Source of the DNA: Pseudoips prasinana
Taxonomy: Eukaryota; Arthropoda; Insecta; Lepidoptera; Nolidae
NCBI GenBank assembly: GCA_951640165.1
Contig: OX621237.1
Coordinates: 17,422,001 to 17,486,000 of the forward strand
Direction: 5' to 3'
Length of the DNA: 64,000 nt
The translations under genes were made by a program, and so were the position numbers. This document shows positions 26,001 through 41,067 of the stretch, piece by piece. The notes under the pieces were generated by a model. It was given only the letters and a program-made list of their open reading frames with translations. It ran no database searches and was not told where the DNA came from. Every line of letters begins with the position of its first letter. Position 1 is the first letter of the stretch.

Positions 26001-29000
26001 GCTACTTCCGACTGTAGTCTGCTACTCAGAATTTTATTTTCAGAAAATTCGCAATAGTACTGCATGACCCGACGTTGGATTTGAACCCCCATTTTATGAT
26101 TTAAACACGCTAAAGATGGACTAACAAGGTATGTAGTTAGAGGCAACATAGCAAGTCTCGAAAGTAAATCTAAAACTTATATTATGTAGGTGTATATACT
26201 CAGTACAGGAATAAAAAACAAAAGCTTAGCAAGGAACACTGACATCTAGGATTGATATATGCATGTTACTAATTGGCTTTTAAAGACCGGTTCAGTGTTA
26301 ATGGTAAACGTTTTGTGAATAATACAGTATTAGATTAAGTTATAACAATGAACGACTCTTTATAAATATTTTTACACATGTAAGTATAAAAAACAGAAAG
26401 TCTCAACATTGAATAAATTTAGAGATGGTTCTATAGACTTTCCTCTTACAGTTGCTTGATTCTTTTGATTATCCATTGTCTTGTATAGCTGCCATCAGAC
26501 GACCAATTCTAAATAATACTATTGGTATTAAAATTGATAGACTTTTTCTTAGTTTAATAACCAAACTTATTGTTTCATGTTAACAGTAATAAAGGAAAAA
26601 TCTGAAAAGTTGTAAGAGTTTAAATTACAAACAACCTTTGTAATTATAATATTATCTCAACATAATATAATCAAATCACTCACCAGTGTCACAATAACTG
26701 TTTAAAGGAAGTCCTTTAAAGAAGCACAATATAAAAAACAAAACCACATTAAAACATCAAGTTCACTATAACACCAATACATTGTACTAACAATCAGCGC
26801 ACATTTAAAAAGTTCTGGCCAGTAGTAAAAAATTAAATTGCTCTAGAATAAATAAAAGACAAATAATGCTTGTAAAGTAATGTGAGTGTGTGTGAAGACT
26901 GACCGCCGTGCGCCGGCGCCGCCCCACTGGCCACCCGGCTGAAGCAACAAGGCGCAATGGGCAGTGTACCATCGATGTTACATGCAAGCATTGTTGTGCT
27001 TCTATCTACCAATAAATCTCTGCAATACTAGTGTTACTACACATAGTTTTCCATTAATCATTTCTTAGATTCCATTAAACCATTTCAACTTTTCCACATT
27101 ATGCCTTCAACTCGGCCATTTTTCAAAAAGGCCATCATTTTTACTCTAACGTAATATTATCTATGACCTATTATATGTCAAACAGACTTCTACGAAAAAC
27201 CCAGTAAGCCAAGTGTCTATTATGAGCGACGACCCATCTTCATTTCGACGTCACTATATCCTAAATATCCCAGATACTATTTCAACTTGTATGCTGCCCT
27301 TTATAAAGTACTGTCGAAACAAGTGGGTTAAACCATAGATTGAAATATATATAAGAACTGCAAATAAATTAATAAAATTCGGGTGATAACTATAACCATA
27401 ATTAAAAGTTGTTACCTAATTTCGTACTTTTTACTTTTCTGTGTATGTGTGACTTATATATTTCAAATAGAAGTGGTCACAGAATAATATTTTAAGTATT
27501 AAGTTTATAGCCTCGGCTGCTCTTGTCGGACGCTGGGCTGCCTAACTGTGCCTCGCCCAGTATGGCTGGACCATCTGACGAAAGAAAGAACAGAAGGATG
27601 CTCCCATATCACCAAGGGACACGGCGACTATATACTATGACCAGCATGGACTCCGCAGCCCAAGATGGCAAACGGCAAAGGGTTCCGTACCATTATCCAT
27701 AAAAACGAGCAAAAAATTCACGTTTGATGTATGGGAGCCCCTAATTATTTATTTTATTTCGTTTTTTAGTATTTGTGGTTATAGCGCCAACAGAAATGTG
27801 AAAATTTCACCTGTCTATCACGGTTCATGAGATACAGACAGACGGACAAACAGACAGACAGCGAAGTCTTAGTAATAGGGTCCCGTTTTACCCTTTGGGT
27901 AAGGAACCCTAAAAATGTACTTTATCCCAACACTTTTGATGTGTGTATACTAAATATATGACGCTGACCCGTTTTATAAACAGGTTTTATTTCAAAGACG
28001 TCTTAAAAAGACCGTTATTAGGCACTATACATATAAATAAACATAATGCATGTTGCAGTAGAATGTGCGGAAACGGTAAAGGACGAATAAATACATCGAA
28101 TGACTCACTAACGTAGATGTTACTATCAAATAAATAAAATTACTATTATTAGCCACTTGTTACTAACCTTCCCTCGAAATAAGTTGTTTGGATTTTGTGA
28201 TGACCTACATATAGCGTTAAAGGTATGTGTAAATTACTTTTAATAAATATGTACCTATAAATACTATTCTGTACGTCTGTTTTTTATTTTGGTATAAATA
28301 ACTTTTGCAATTTGAAGAATATTTAGGATTCGTTTTAATTCAAATTATATTAAGTGGGATAAACTATAACATTGATTTGTTCTATGACTGGGGAAAAAAC
28401 CTCGAATCTGTCTGTCTGTCTGTCCGTCCGTCCGTATGTCACAGCCACTTTTTCCGATACTATAAGAGCTGTACTGTTGAAACTTGGTAAGTAGATGTAT
28501 TCTGTGAACCGCATTAAGATTTTCACAGAAAAATAGAAAAAGAATAATAATTTTGGGGATTCCCCATACATAGAACTGAAACTCAACATTTTTTTTTCAT
28601 CGTAACCATACATGTGGGTTATCTATGGATAGGTCTTCAAAAATTATATTGAGGTTCTTAATATCATTTTTTTCTAAACTGAATAGTTTGCGCGAGAGAC
28701 ACTTCCAAAGTGGAAAAATGAGTGTAACTTCTAAAATAAGAGAATGATAAAACCCCTCCCTGTAACTTCTAAAATAAGAGAATGATAAAACTAAAAAAAA
28801 TATATGATGTACATTACCATGTAAACTAACAACGAAAATCGGTTTGAACGAGATCTAGTAAGTAGTTTTTTTTAATGCGTCATTAATCGTAAACCGCAAT
28901 TTACCTTTCATTTAATCAACTAAAATACTTGCTGCTGCGGAACCCTTCATGGGCAAGTCCGACTCGCACTTGGCCGGTTTTTTTATTTATCAATGTTATC

Positions 29001-32000
29001 CTAGTAGTCGCCAGGGTTTGTCGAGAGGGCGGAAAGTTACAAGCGACATATGCTCCGATAGCCGCTAACCATCAGGCGGGACGTTTTCATATTGTTCGTA
29101 TGTTCATATGTCCAACTTAACAAAATTATACATTTCTTTCAGTATACTCTCAATTATTATAGAACGTACATTTGCTTTTTACACTATCCAATATGGTATA
29201 TACCTAAATCGACAATAATATTTCGAAATGAAATTAAAAAGCCGACATATTGTGAATCAGATTCCCACACCGAAGGATTCGTTTCTTTCGTACGCATAAA
29301 ATGTATAAAGCCGTTTATATAAATACCATAAAAGAAAACTCCTTACTTCCTGTGAAGGATTTTTGATAATTCCATAACATCTGCGGTAGACATAAAATCA
29401 AAATCCTATTTCCGAAGAAATCCAAAAAGCAAATACAGTTGATTAACCTACTCGTAACATTTATCAACTAATTATAATCATCAACCTGAAATCGTCCGCT
29501 TCTGGACATAAGTCCCATTTGGAGGGGTTTGCCATAGTCACCGCGCTTGGCGTACGAGTTGGCGACCGCAGTTAGTTGGTAGCAATGATGAAAGAACTTT
29601 CATCATTGGTTGGTAGCTAGTAAACAGGTGTCGCTGTTGCCCGACTACCTGCTGCATCCCTTAGTCGCCTTTTACGCCACCCACAGGATGTAATAGGGTA
29701 GCCCTGTTGTTCTGTCTAGGCCGGGAATCACATGACTGATAAATTCACAAACTCCTGTTTTTAAGTCAGCTAAAACAAATAACGGTGCCATACCATTCTT
29801 TTACGAAATAATATTTTTTTTATAATATTTAGGGACAATGTCACACAGATCATCCTAGCCCCAAACTAAGCAAAGCTTGTAGTATGGGTACCAGGAGACG
29901 ATATACATACTTATATACATACATACATAGACTCACGCCTGTTTCCCAGAGGGGTAGACAGAGACAACGGATTTCCATTTGTCACGATCTTTGCATACTT
30001 CTTTTGCCTCGATTACTGTCATTATATTCCTCATACATGCTCGCCGGTTTAGGGTACTTCTGACCTGCCCTTTCTTGAGAACATCTCCAATTTGGTCAGA
30101 GAATGTTCGACGTGGTCTTCCCCTTCCGGTTGTCCCATTCACACAGGCCAGGTATACTTCTTTTGTCAATCTTCTTTCATTCATCCTTTCTAAATGGCCA
30201 AACCATCTCAGCATGCCTTTTTCAATGTTTGTGACTACATCCTCTTTCACACCACAACGCTCTCTTACATCAGTATTTCGAATTCTGTCTCTCAAAGTCA
30301 CACCACACATACTTCTCAGAGCTCTCATTTCCACTGCATTTATTTTACTTTCATTCTTTTTCTGCCATACCCAACTTTCACTTCCATACATTAAAGTTGG
30401 CACTAACACTCCATCGTGCACGGCTAGTCGAGCCTTCTTTGATACTTGCCGGCTACTCATAAAGGCGTGTAGTGCCCCATTCACTCTGTTCCCCGCATTT
30501 ACTCTTCTAACAATATCTTTTTCATATTTCCCATCTCTCGTAAACAAAGTTCCCAAATATACAAACTCATTCACCTGTTCGACTTTCTCTCCTCCAATCA
30601 CAATATCACACGTTGTCGTGTATTCATCCCTCTCAAATACCATTACTTTCGTCTTACCTACATTCATTTTCATCCCTTTCCTTTCAAAAGATTCATGCAT
30701 ACTTGTTACCATCACCTGCAACTCGTCCGCGGATGATGCAAGTAAAACTTGATCATCAGCGTAAAGCAGACATTTGATGAGTAACTCATTCATCCTTACA
30801 CCGCATTCACTTTCTTTCAAATCTTTTAAACAGCTATCCATGAATAGGTTAAACAACCACGGTGACGCTACACATCCCTGTCTAACACCCTTTTGGATGC
30901 TAAACCACTCGGTGTATGACCCGTTAATCCTCACGCAAGCTCTGGAATCCCTATAAAGAGATTTTAGTGCTTGAACAAGGTTGTCGTTCAACCCATACAT
31001 GGACAGTACCGACCATAGTTCACTCCTCAACACTCTATCGTAGGCCTTTTCTAAGTCTACGAAGGCACAGTAAACCTTTTGGTTATTGCCCAAAAACTTC
31101 TCTACTATGCTTCGCAGAGAAAAGACCTGATCCGTGCATCCCATTCCTTTCCGAAAACCTGCCTGTGCATCCCATATTTTCGCATCGGTTTCTTTCACAA
31201 CTCTTTCAACCAATACTTTTGCATACAACTTACCAACGACGCTGAGTAGACTAATGCCCCTATAGTTTTTACAGTCTTGCCGTGAGCCTTTCCCTTTGTA
31301 AAGAGGTACGATGACAGCCTTGCACCAATCACTTGGCACTTGGCCGGTGGTATAGCATAAATTGAATAAGCTGCACAGCTGACTCGCTATGACGCCATGT
31401 CCAGCCTTCAGCATCTCGGAAGTTATCCTGTCATACCCTGGTGACTTTCCTGATTTCATACCCTTAATAACTTTCACAATCTCATCCATACCAATGTCAT
31501 CTTTACATTTGTTCTTGTCTATACTTAGTGAACTACGTTCACTCTCTGTTACACTTCTTTCATACAAACTTTCAAAATACTCCTTCCAACGTTTTAACAC
31601 GCATTCTTCCCCTTTCACTATATTTCCATCTTGGTCTCGTATGGATTTCAGTTCTGAGGTTTGAGTTATGCCTCTTACTGATCTAACGGATTTCCAGAAA
31701 CACTTAATGTTCGTCTGAAAATCCTTAGACAACCTTCTATCAAAATTATCCTTTTGTTCATTTTTCTTTTCATTCACCACATCCTTTACAATTCCTTTCA
31801 TTTTCCTATAATCATTCCAGGCCCTTTCTATATCCTCATTCGTCGCCTTATGCATTCGTTCGTTTGCTCTGGTGGCTAGCCAGTCTAACCACGCTTTCTT
31901 CTTTTCACATACAACTTTTTGTACACTTTTATCCCACCAAATATTCTTCATCTTTCTTCCTCTTCGTCTCTTTATTACACCACATACTTCACCAGCTACA

Positions 32001-35000
32001 CTCACCACACCTTCTTTGACTACCTTCCATAGCTCTTCTACTTCTCTTATGTCTTCAGATCCCTCAAACTTCTCAACCAACTTACTTTTGTACTCATCTG
32101 CCACTTCTTCCTCTTGCAGTTCCTCTACTTTTATTCTCTCTAGTAAACTTTTAGTCTCAGGGATTCGGTGGCGCCATCCTTTGAATAGACCACTTATATA
32201 GATAGATAAATACTTAAATACATAGGAAACATTCATGACTCAGAAACAAATGTTCGTCCTCATCACACAAAATATGTGCACTTACCGGGATTCGAACCCA
32301 GGACCACCAGCTTCGTAGGCAGAAGCACTACCAACTAGGCTACGGTGACCGTCAAATGAATATCATCATGTCAGCCAAAGTACGTCTACTGCTGGACAAA
32401 AGCCTCCCCAAAGAATAGGCCGATATGCCATAATCGCCGCGCTTGTTAGACGGGTTTGCGATCGCAGTTTGATGGTCATAGTTAACAGCAAAAAGGCTGC
32501 CGCCCGTTCTCTGGTAGGTATTCCCTCGGTCGATTTCTACGCCCCCCACGGGATGAGATGTGGTGCTGATATTCTATGCCGTCACTTCACAGCAAATATA
32601 CGAAAAATACTCAAAAGTTATTAAACTATCGTCCGCTGATTTACTTAGTTTGCATATTGATTGTACCGAGTAAGTATATGTTTATAGATTAGCTAACCTA
32701 TGTTGCGCACGGAGCAGCAAAGTGAACGTAACGTGCACGGTCCGGCGCTCAGATGTAGATACGAACGGGCAGCGCATACGCAAGCACTCGCTTAAAAAAT
32801 TAGCACACAACGGAAACGTTCTGTCTTAAAACATTTATTATGATGGTTAGTTACTTGGACATGGTGTAACGAGAAACATATAATGGTCCTTCCATAGTGA
32901 TAATATCAGCAACAATGTGTTAATAGAACGAGGTGAAGATTGAGTATATTTAGTACACACTTAGTGCATATTTATTTTGCTACACGTGTATTGTTCTGTA
33001 CACGTGATATTATTTTTTTAATAGACAACGCCTGTATTGGTGAAATTAATCACTGAGTCGCGGGGTACTTTACAGACTTTACAGTAAAAAATTAACTACT
33101 TTTGAGACTCGCGGTTGTTCTATAGAATAAAATAAAATAAAAAAATAAAAAAGGTTTTTATTCACGTAGACTTTAAAAAAGCGCTTGTAAATAGTCGGAA
33201 CATTTTTGTAGTAATATATAATTAATTTATAATTATTTCTAGGTACATATAGATATTTAGGTACACGGATTGTAGGAAATAATTTACAATAAGATTTATT
33301 TTATAACAGTAACGATATTTAACTAACTTAAATTAAGTTATTGTCAAGGATGTGTAGGTTTAATTATCAAAATTTTAAATAATAGATGGGTATCTTTAGA
33401 ACAACCGCGAGTCTAGTTGTTTAACCTAGTATACATTTTCTCGTATCGGCGAGGGCCTCTAGCTATGAATGCCAAGCTACGTTGCTATGCAATCCTACTT
33501 TTGTGAGCCCGACTCAACCGTCGCTGTATTTTTAAATATTTTTACCAAACCTTTACTATGGCAATTAATTTATGTGCGTATGGCGTAGTGGTTAAGGTGG
33601 TCGCCTTGCTACTACCAGGGGTTTTGGGCTCAATCCATCATATATAGTTCTTCTGAGTTTGGATGTGCATTGTGTCCGCGAATTGCATGATTGTAAATTC
33701 CTCCGTTATATGGAGACAAATAATAAAGTGCAGACGGTGTCTTTAAAAATACATATTAATAAATAAAAATTTATTTATATAAAAATATCTTGTTAGACCA
33801 TGCGTAATTTACACTTTTAATATGTGGGTAGTTTTTTTATTTAATTTTATTTTATTAAGGACAGCCAATAATTGTTACATTTTTCTTAATACTTACATGA
33901 ATATGTACATAAATAAATAAATAAAATAAAAAAGGTTTTTATTCACGTAGACTTTAAAAAAGCGTTTGTACATAGTCAGAACATGTTTGTAGTAATATAG
34001 TTGTATACATTATTATTTCTAGTAACATAGATATTTAGGTACACATTGCATGAAAACATTTATAAAATTTATTTTATTATCGCAATGATATTTAGCTAGC
34101 TCGTATCAAGTTATTGTCAAGAGATTATGTTTAATTATCTAGTTTAAGTCTTATATTTTTACTACATATTGTCAATGGTTCTGTCTATATTAAGGTACAA
34201 TCACACGGATCCAAATGCACAATTTTTAAAGGCGTCACAGCATACAGTAGTTATTAGTAGTATAAATGAAGTAATTTACTATCACAATATAATGCTGTAT
34301 TGTAATAATACTAGATTCTAAATATTTTTTTAATTTTTGTTTCGTATTTTAATTCTTTGAAAGGTGGAAGTTCGCAGAAAAGTAGAAGTATGGATGTATC
34401 TCCGTTAAAAACTAGTTCATTAACAATTAAGTGTCCCGTCTGGTAGAAGCTTATTAAATATGGATAGGAAAACCCAGATTTAATGCCCGCGTAAGGCTGC
34501 GAGTGTGAAATGAGTTTATCTATCACGAAAAATACTGGCAACATACGAGTACCACCATGGTAACAGGTAGGCTTACTATCAGATTAAGCCACGCCAGGTA
34601 TACTAATATTGCTGTGTGGTAACGGCATAGAATATCATCACCCCGTCTAATTCCGTGGGGGGCGTTGAAATCGACCAAACGAGAACGGGCAGCAGCGTTT
34701 TTCTGTGAACTATGACCATCAAACTGCGATTGCCAACCCGTCTGCCAAGCGTGGCAATTATGGTATATCCCTCCATTATTTGGGGAGGCTTTTGTCCAGC
34801 AGTGGACGTACTTTGGCTGACATGACAATGATGATGAGGTATACTGGGTGGTTTGGACGACTATGACACCAAAATAACCATAGCCGATATGATAAAGAAA
34901 GAACTTATGGTTCTTGTTTATTTTAATATTATGATATTTTAAGTAAGCCTAGGATACTTTCACTGCTTCATCAGACAATAGGAGGGGCACCAGTTTTGAG

Positions 35001-38000
35001 GTTCGAAACTGCTTTGGGTGGTTACTGAAGTGGAAATGCATGAGAGATTTTACTCGGGAATCACACTATCACACTAATATTATAAAGGCGAAAGTTTGTC
35101 AGTGTGTGACTGTGTGAGTGTGTATGTTTATTACTTCTTAACGCCTAAATGGCTGGAGCGATTTTAATAAAATTTAGTTAGCTGACACCCTGGATTAACA
35201 CATAGGCTATAATTTATAAAATTTAACGTCGCGTCGGTAAACCGTGGGGCACAGCTAGTTTATAATGAATGTTAAATAACTTATGTTATATTTTATTTAA
35301 CAACATAGAGCCGCATTAAAAACATTTGCCATCGAATAAATCAAACATTATCACAAGGCAGGTTCACCAACAACGGAAAGATCGCATAGCATAGAAACAA
35401 AAAAAAACTTATAGTCGAGTTACCAACTTCATCTTTTTAAAAGGCAGTTAAAACATATCGAATATTTATGATAACTATCTGGAATCTTCCATATCCATAG
35501 AGTATTTGCTTTAAAAGTAAGCAAGTATATATGTATATCGAAACAACAGACCGAAGGCTAAGATTCAGTCGAGAGGTGCAGTCACGCTCCGTCAGCGGAG
35601 CGTTACTGAATGGGAATAGTAATGATCATATACACGTACCTACGTGCACTCTCGGTGCGTTAGTATGTCCAAAATCATTACGTTTCGTACACTCGTGTAA
35701 CCTCTATTATGTATGACTGATATATGAAGAACTTTTTAGTGAAGATTTATTTTTAAGTTTCCGTACCTCATAAGGAAAATTCGGAACCCTTATAGGATCA
35801 CTTTGTTGTTCGTCCGTCCGTCTGTCTGTCAAGACCCATTTTCTCAAGAACACGTGGAAGTATAAAGCTTAAATCAAATCTACTGTTCCTTGGAGCTGTG
35901 AAAACATCTAACTTTTAAGCCCACGCAATCAAAAGATACAGCCGTTTATGCCGCAGATTCCCGCAATTTTTCGACACAAGGAAATAAAAACCTACAGGGA
36001 ATTTCCCGTGAACATAGAATTTGAAATTAGGTACAAACGGTTCTAGCACAGATGAAGGAAAAATTGCGAAACCCAAAAAAAAATTAGTTCCATCATATAA
36101 TATTTGAATAATATTAAACTTACTACCCCTTTCCTCATTAATGATAGCCCTCCTTCTCTCTGGTCTCAATGCGTGAATTAAAAATATTAATCCACAATGC
36201 TGAGCAAGCTCGACCATGATTTTTTTACTAATACTAATTATGTGTATTTTGGTTTAAATTACACCTAACTTTAGACACTCAACAAAGTAAATTACTGAAG
36301 TGCAAGAGTAAACATAATTCAGAATTTCATAAACAAAATCGTATATTTTATAGTTATATAATTGTATGTTTATAGAAATCTGTGTGACTGTCTATATTGA
36401 TTCATCCAAAGATGCAAGTCCAAATTACTGGGATTGGGAGATTCTTATGTGTATTACAACATGAGCTTTTGAAAACCGCTACCAAGACATTAATCCGTTT
36501 CCTTTTTAAATCACAAACTACAAGCCAATTAAGTTTATACCGTAATTATAATAATATATTATATACATAATTTAGGTATATTTAAGCCAAATAACATAAT
36601 ATACAGGTAATCGGGATGACTATACCAGAGAGACACTGGATGGTAGGCTTCCGCCAGTCACCATCCAGTGTCTCTTGAATAAATGCAGCCTATAGCCGAA
36701 ATTAAAACCATGTAAAAAGTACCAAACCGTTTTGTTTTCTTTACATGTGGCATAGTGGTTGAGGATGTTACCTCTTTATCGCCACAACGCCCTCGTCAAT
36801 TAGGTTCGGTCCCCACGATGTCGCGCACGACAATTATCTGGGTGGCTCATATATGGTTGTCCTGCGTCTTGGTGTGCACAGTACAGTGTACAGGAATTTA
36901 TTTACTTAGTGTGGATGTTTTCCTTTTATTTAAGCCTATTGGTTTAGACTTAGACTGTGGAGTCACTGGTCTCCAGTTCAAATACAAAGCAAAACGACAG
37001 TGGTGCGTACTACTGACTTTTTATGTTCATATGCTTATTATAAATTTATGTGATTATTTATCTCGTACTTAATACAGTGAAGAATTATATAGAAACTGTT
37101 CTTCATGGCATGTGATGTTTGCCAACTCGGGAAAGACCAGCGATTGATGATGATGGGCTATGTACTTTCATTGTCAGCCCTTAGTCTGCAGTGGGACAGT
37201 AATAGGCTGCATTATTACGTAATAATACCATTTTCAGAATTTAAATATTGTATTAGTCAAGTGATGGTGAAATTCTGATTGCTAATGCTTAAATAACTTA
37301 TTCCCGATTTTTGACAATACTGACTTACTGACAGTAAGTTTGTGTCCACATGAATTTTAGGGGTCACAAGGATAGTACTTCGTTAGTGCCACGACGCGCG
37401 TTGAACTCTTTTGTAAGGCTTAAAATGTTTAATTTCTGAGCAACTCACTCACTATGATCATCTATTAACCATCTCCTGCATTTTGTCATAGGGTTGAGAC
37501 TACTTACATATAGGTAAGCTATTCTGTTCCAACTAAATGATTGAAGTACACTCTGTGCTACGAGTGAATGTAGCTGTTCTTTTTCACACCTTGGGCCAAC
37601 CATAAGCCAGTCTGTCCATCCTCAAATAAAAATATTTGATAAATAGAAATATATTTTAACGAAATGTCTACAGAAGATATGTCAAGATTCTAGATTATTT
37701 CTTACATAAGTTTCATCTCATCATCGTCATCATGTCAGCAAAAAGACGTCCACTACTGGAAAAAGGCCAAAGATCTCCACGATTTCCGTTCTTGTTCTAT
37801 CCGCATCCAGCGGCTTCAAGTGACCCTCACCAGATCATCGGTCTATTATATAGGGGACCTACCCACGCTGTGTCTGTTGAGTTTACGAATAATTGTTTAT
37901 TCATTACTTTAAGTGTCAATTGGAAAAAAAATATTAGCAATATACGACCCATGGAGCTATTATAAAGAGGAGACGGCCTAAGCAACTGAGAACTGTGATT

Positions 38001-40995
38001 TTCAACTGAGTCCAAACGTCATCATGTAGGCGTGGCCTAAGTCAATGTGTTGTTGGCGTTCGTCCTGTGCACATCTACGTCACGTTCACAATTTACAGCT
38101 ATATTTGCGCTAGAAGATAAAAATAATGAAGTGTTGTGTTTTATCTTGTAAAAACTACTCGGACAGACGTTCTAATGCTATGGATGGCATCAAATTTCAT
38201 TTGTAAGTAATTTTATTCGATTTTTTATCAAAATAGTTCTAGAAAATTCCCGTAACGTCAGCGTTTCAAAACATAATTCTACACGACATTAGATGGCGAT
38301 ACTTGGGGTCATGGGAATAAAAAATATTTAGGTACGCAGAGCTCAGTACTATCATAATCTAATAATCGTATGTACTGAAATTTGTTTTACATTCATTCGT
38401 AAAACCCCTTTAATGGCCAAAATACATTTTTGTAGCTTTTAATATAATTTAAGAAAAAAAACCGCCATCTATCGAACAAATATGAACATAACAAAAACAG
38501 GGCCGTAATTAGGATCCAGTTATTTTACCTAATCTCCCGCAGCTGTATCATAAATAGAAAGTACTTAAGAGGCCTATTACAGTCCACTAGCGCCGCCAAT
38601 CGAAAAAATGTCATAACTCGTAAATAGAATCAAAAATACAAAATATGTTCTATTATTACTGTGGAAAAGGCAATAACGTAATTGTATAACACCTTAACAA
38701 CACTTGAAATATAGCTGTTTGGCTAAATCGTGCATTCAAAACATAAACGGCCGTTTTTGTTACAAATGCACGATTTAGCTAAACAACTATATTTCAAGTG
38801 TTGACAATGTGTTATAAAATTACGTTATTGCCTTTTCTACAGTAATAATAGATCACATTTTGTATTTTTGATTCTATTTACGAGTTATGAATTTTTTTCG
38901 ATTGGCGGCGCTAGTGGACTGTAATAGGCCTCTTAAACATGGAATGCACTGCACAAAAAAATACAATCTCCTATAAATTAAATATTCTATGTACAGTAAT
39001 TTAATTAAAGTAAGTTTTAATTAAAGTTAAAAATATATGATATACAATTCCATGCCAACTTCCACCGATCTAGTAAGTAGGTTATTTTATACGTCATGAA
39101 TCTTAAACCGCAATTTATCTTTTATTCAATAAACTCAAATACTTGCAGGTCGGAACTCTTGATGGGCGAGTCCGACTCAGCCGCTATTTTTGTAAAATAA
39201 GTCATTAACAAAATCCTATAATCTTAAATCGTCATTTATCAATGACGTTTTTATTCTAACATTTATTTTATAATAATATCACTGTCAATAAAAAAAGGAT
39301 ATCATTATGGTTCGCAAAAGTAAAAAAAAAAACAGTACTCGCTGGAACGAAGTTATGAGTCCGGCCCTGTTGCATCCTGCACTGTGTGACATCTAGTGTA
39401 AGAAAGTTACATTACTACAAATGATAGTCGACAAAACATGCGATTAGTTTACCTATTGACCGGTAGATGTAAACAAAGAAGTAGGCGGGATCTCACACCC
39501 TCTCCCCCCCGCAAAATGTCACGCGTTGTTTCATAGAAAAATCGAATTACAACGTCTCCTCTTTGTAATAGCTCCATGATACGACCCAACCCTACTGTCA
39601 ATTACAATACCAGCGCTCAATCTTACTCCTCAATGTAAACCCATGTAAGGTGGCAACATTTTATTTTATACATCAATTGACATTGTCTACTACTGAATAT
39701 TTCAAATTATCGAGAAAATCTGTCTGTCTCTTTACTCAACTGATAATAAAAATAAATTATAAGACGTCAATCTGATTTTATGCATTAGAGCGGTTGCGTA
39801 GTACGTCCGATCCGAATCCGTGTAAACACATTCGTAAAGTCGAACTTGTAAAAATATGTGTGTAGTAATATGGTCCTAAGTGTTCACGATCTCTATTTTC
39901 ACGGATTTTCGAGGCCGATCCAATTTTATACGAATAGAAAAGCACATATCAGTCGGCCATGTATCTTGAAACTAAGCCAATGGATTGTGCCTATATCCTC
40001 CATAAGGGTGTTAGCAATTGAACTCATAAACTGATTCTTTATTACTGTTTGTAACTTAACGGCACAGCGCAGCGCCTAAATTGAATAGACAGAAGAGACT
40101 GGATCGATCCCCACGGGACCATAAAATTTATGATTTCCTAGTTTTAGATTTATGCTTTGTATCGCAAATAATGCTATAAAACTACAGTTTAAGAAACACA
40201 AATTAATAAATCGTTTTCATAGTTTGCATGCGATCTAGTTCGAATAGCATCCTCAGTGTGTTGGGTAGTCGCTGGGACTCGCCTATGTTCCGGCACTGGA
40301 CATCCCTACACTCTACAGGTGGTCGTGTTCTGGGCTTGGTTTGAGCTTGTGCCCTCCACTCACATTATACTTAAATTATTATTACTAACACTAGTTATTA
40401 AGATGTATTACTAACAAATAATATGGACTGTGTCTGAATTAAATGATTTATTATTATTATCATTTATTCATATACATATATTTCTTATTAAATACATTTT
40501 AAAATATATAAAAATTATTATTATTATAGAGAGGTCAAATAGAATATATAAGTATATATTGCATTCCATTCAAAATATGTTCATAAATGTATATTACTGT
40601 TTCCACTACGTCAATATTTTCAAAGAGCATCAAAATTAATGCTACCGCTAGACCGTTGTCTGTTTTGTTTGTGTTGCGATACTAAGGTCTTGAATTAGAA
40701 TCTCGGGTTAGGCCTAAAGCTTAATTGAGATTTGAATGAAGAAGAAGAAAATCACTCAGTATCTGCCCTTAGTAAGAAACTTGGCAGTGACACGCCCTTA
40801 AGTTTCGGAGAGCTCGTAAATCTGTCTGTTCTGCGCCTGGTCTCTTCCTAATTTGGTTGAGTTGCTGTCCCATCGGGTTTTATATATATATAATAGCCGT
40901 AGATAGAGTACCTATACTTGCACACAACCTCGAGGAATATCTCCTGCCTAGTTAACTGGTCTTTATTAAGATCAAAATAAAATACAATAAAGAAT

Positions 40996-41067
<72 letters not shown>

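Larger units (their letters stand above)
37950..39578 (+). mobile_element. P-element-like DNA transposon, 1629 bp, internally deleted
   Basis: The two ends form a 26-bp inverted repeat with one mismatch, beginning CATGGAGCTATTA and continuing AAAGAGGAGACG. The 8-bp ATACGACC is duplicated on both sides (37942-37949, 39579-39586). P elements have CATG-starting ends and 8-bp duplications, and their transposase begins with a THAP zinc finger; the start of one is present (38126-38202). The rest of the transposase is gone. Inside lie a 364-bp palindromic MITE and a fragment of another repeat (39060-39190). Confidence 0.85.

Noticed and set aside
28398..28440. CRISPR-like tandem repeat
   Set aside because: It is a CTGT/CCGT microsatellite in an interspersed repeat, with no spacers.
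29979..30752. 257-codon + strand frame
   Set aside because: It is the shadow of the reverse transcriptase on the other strand and has no motif.
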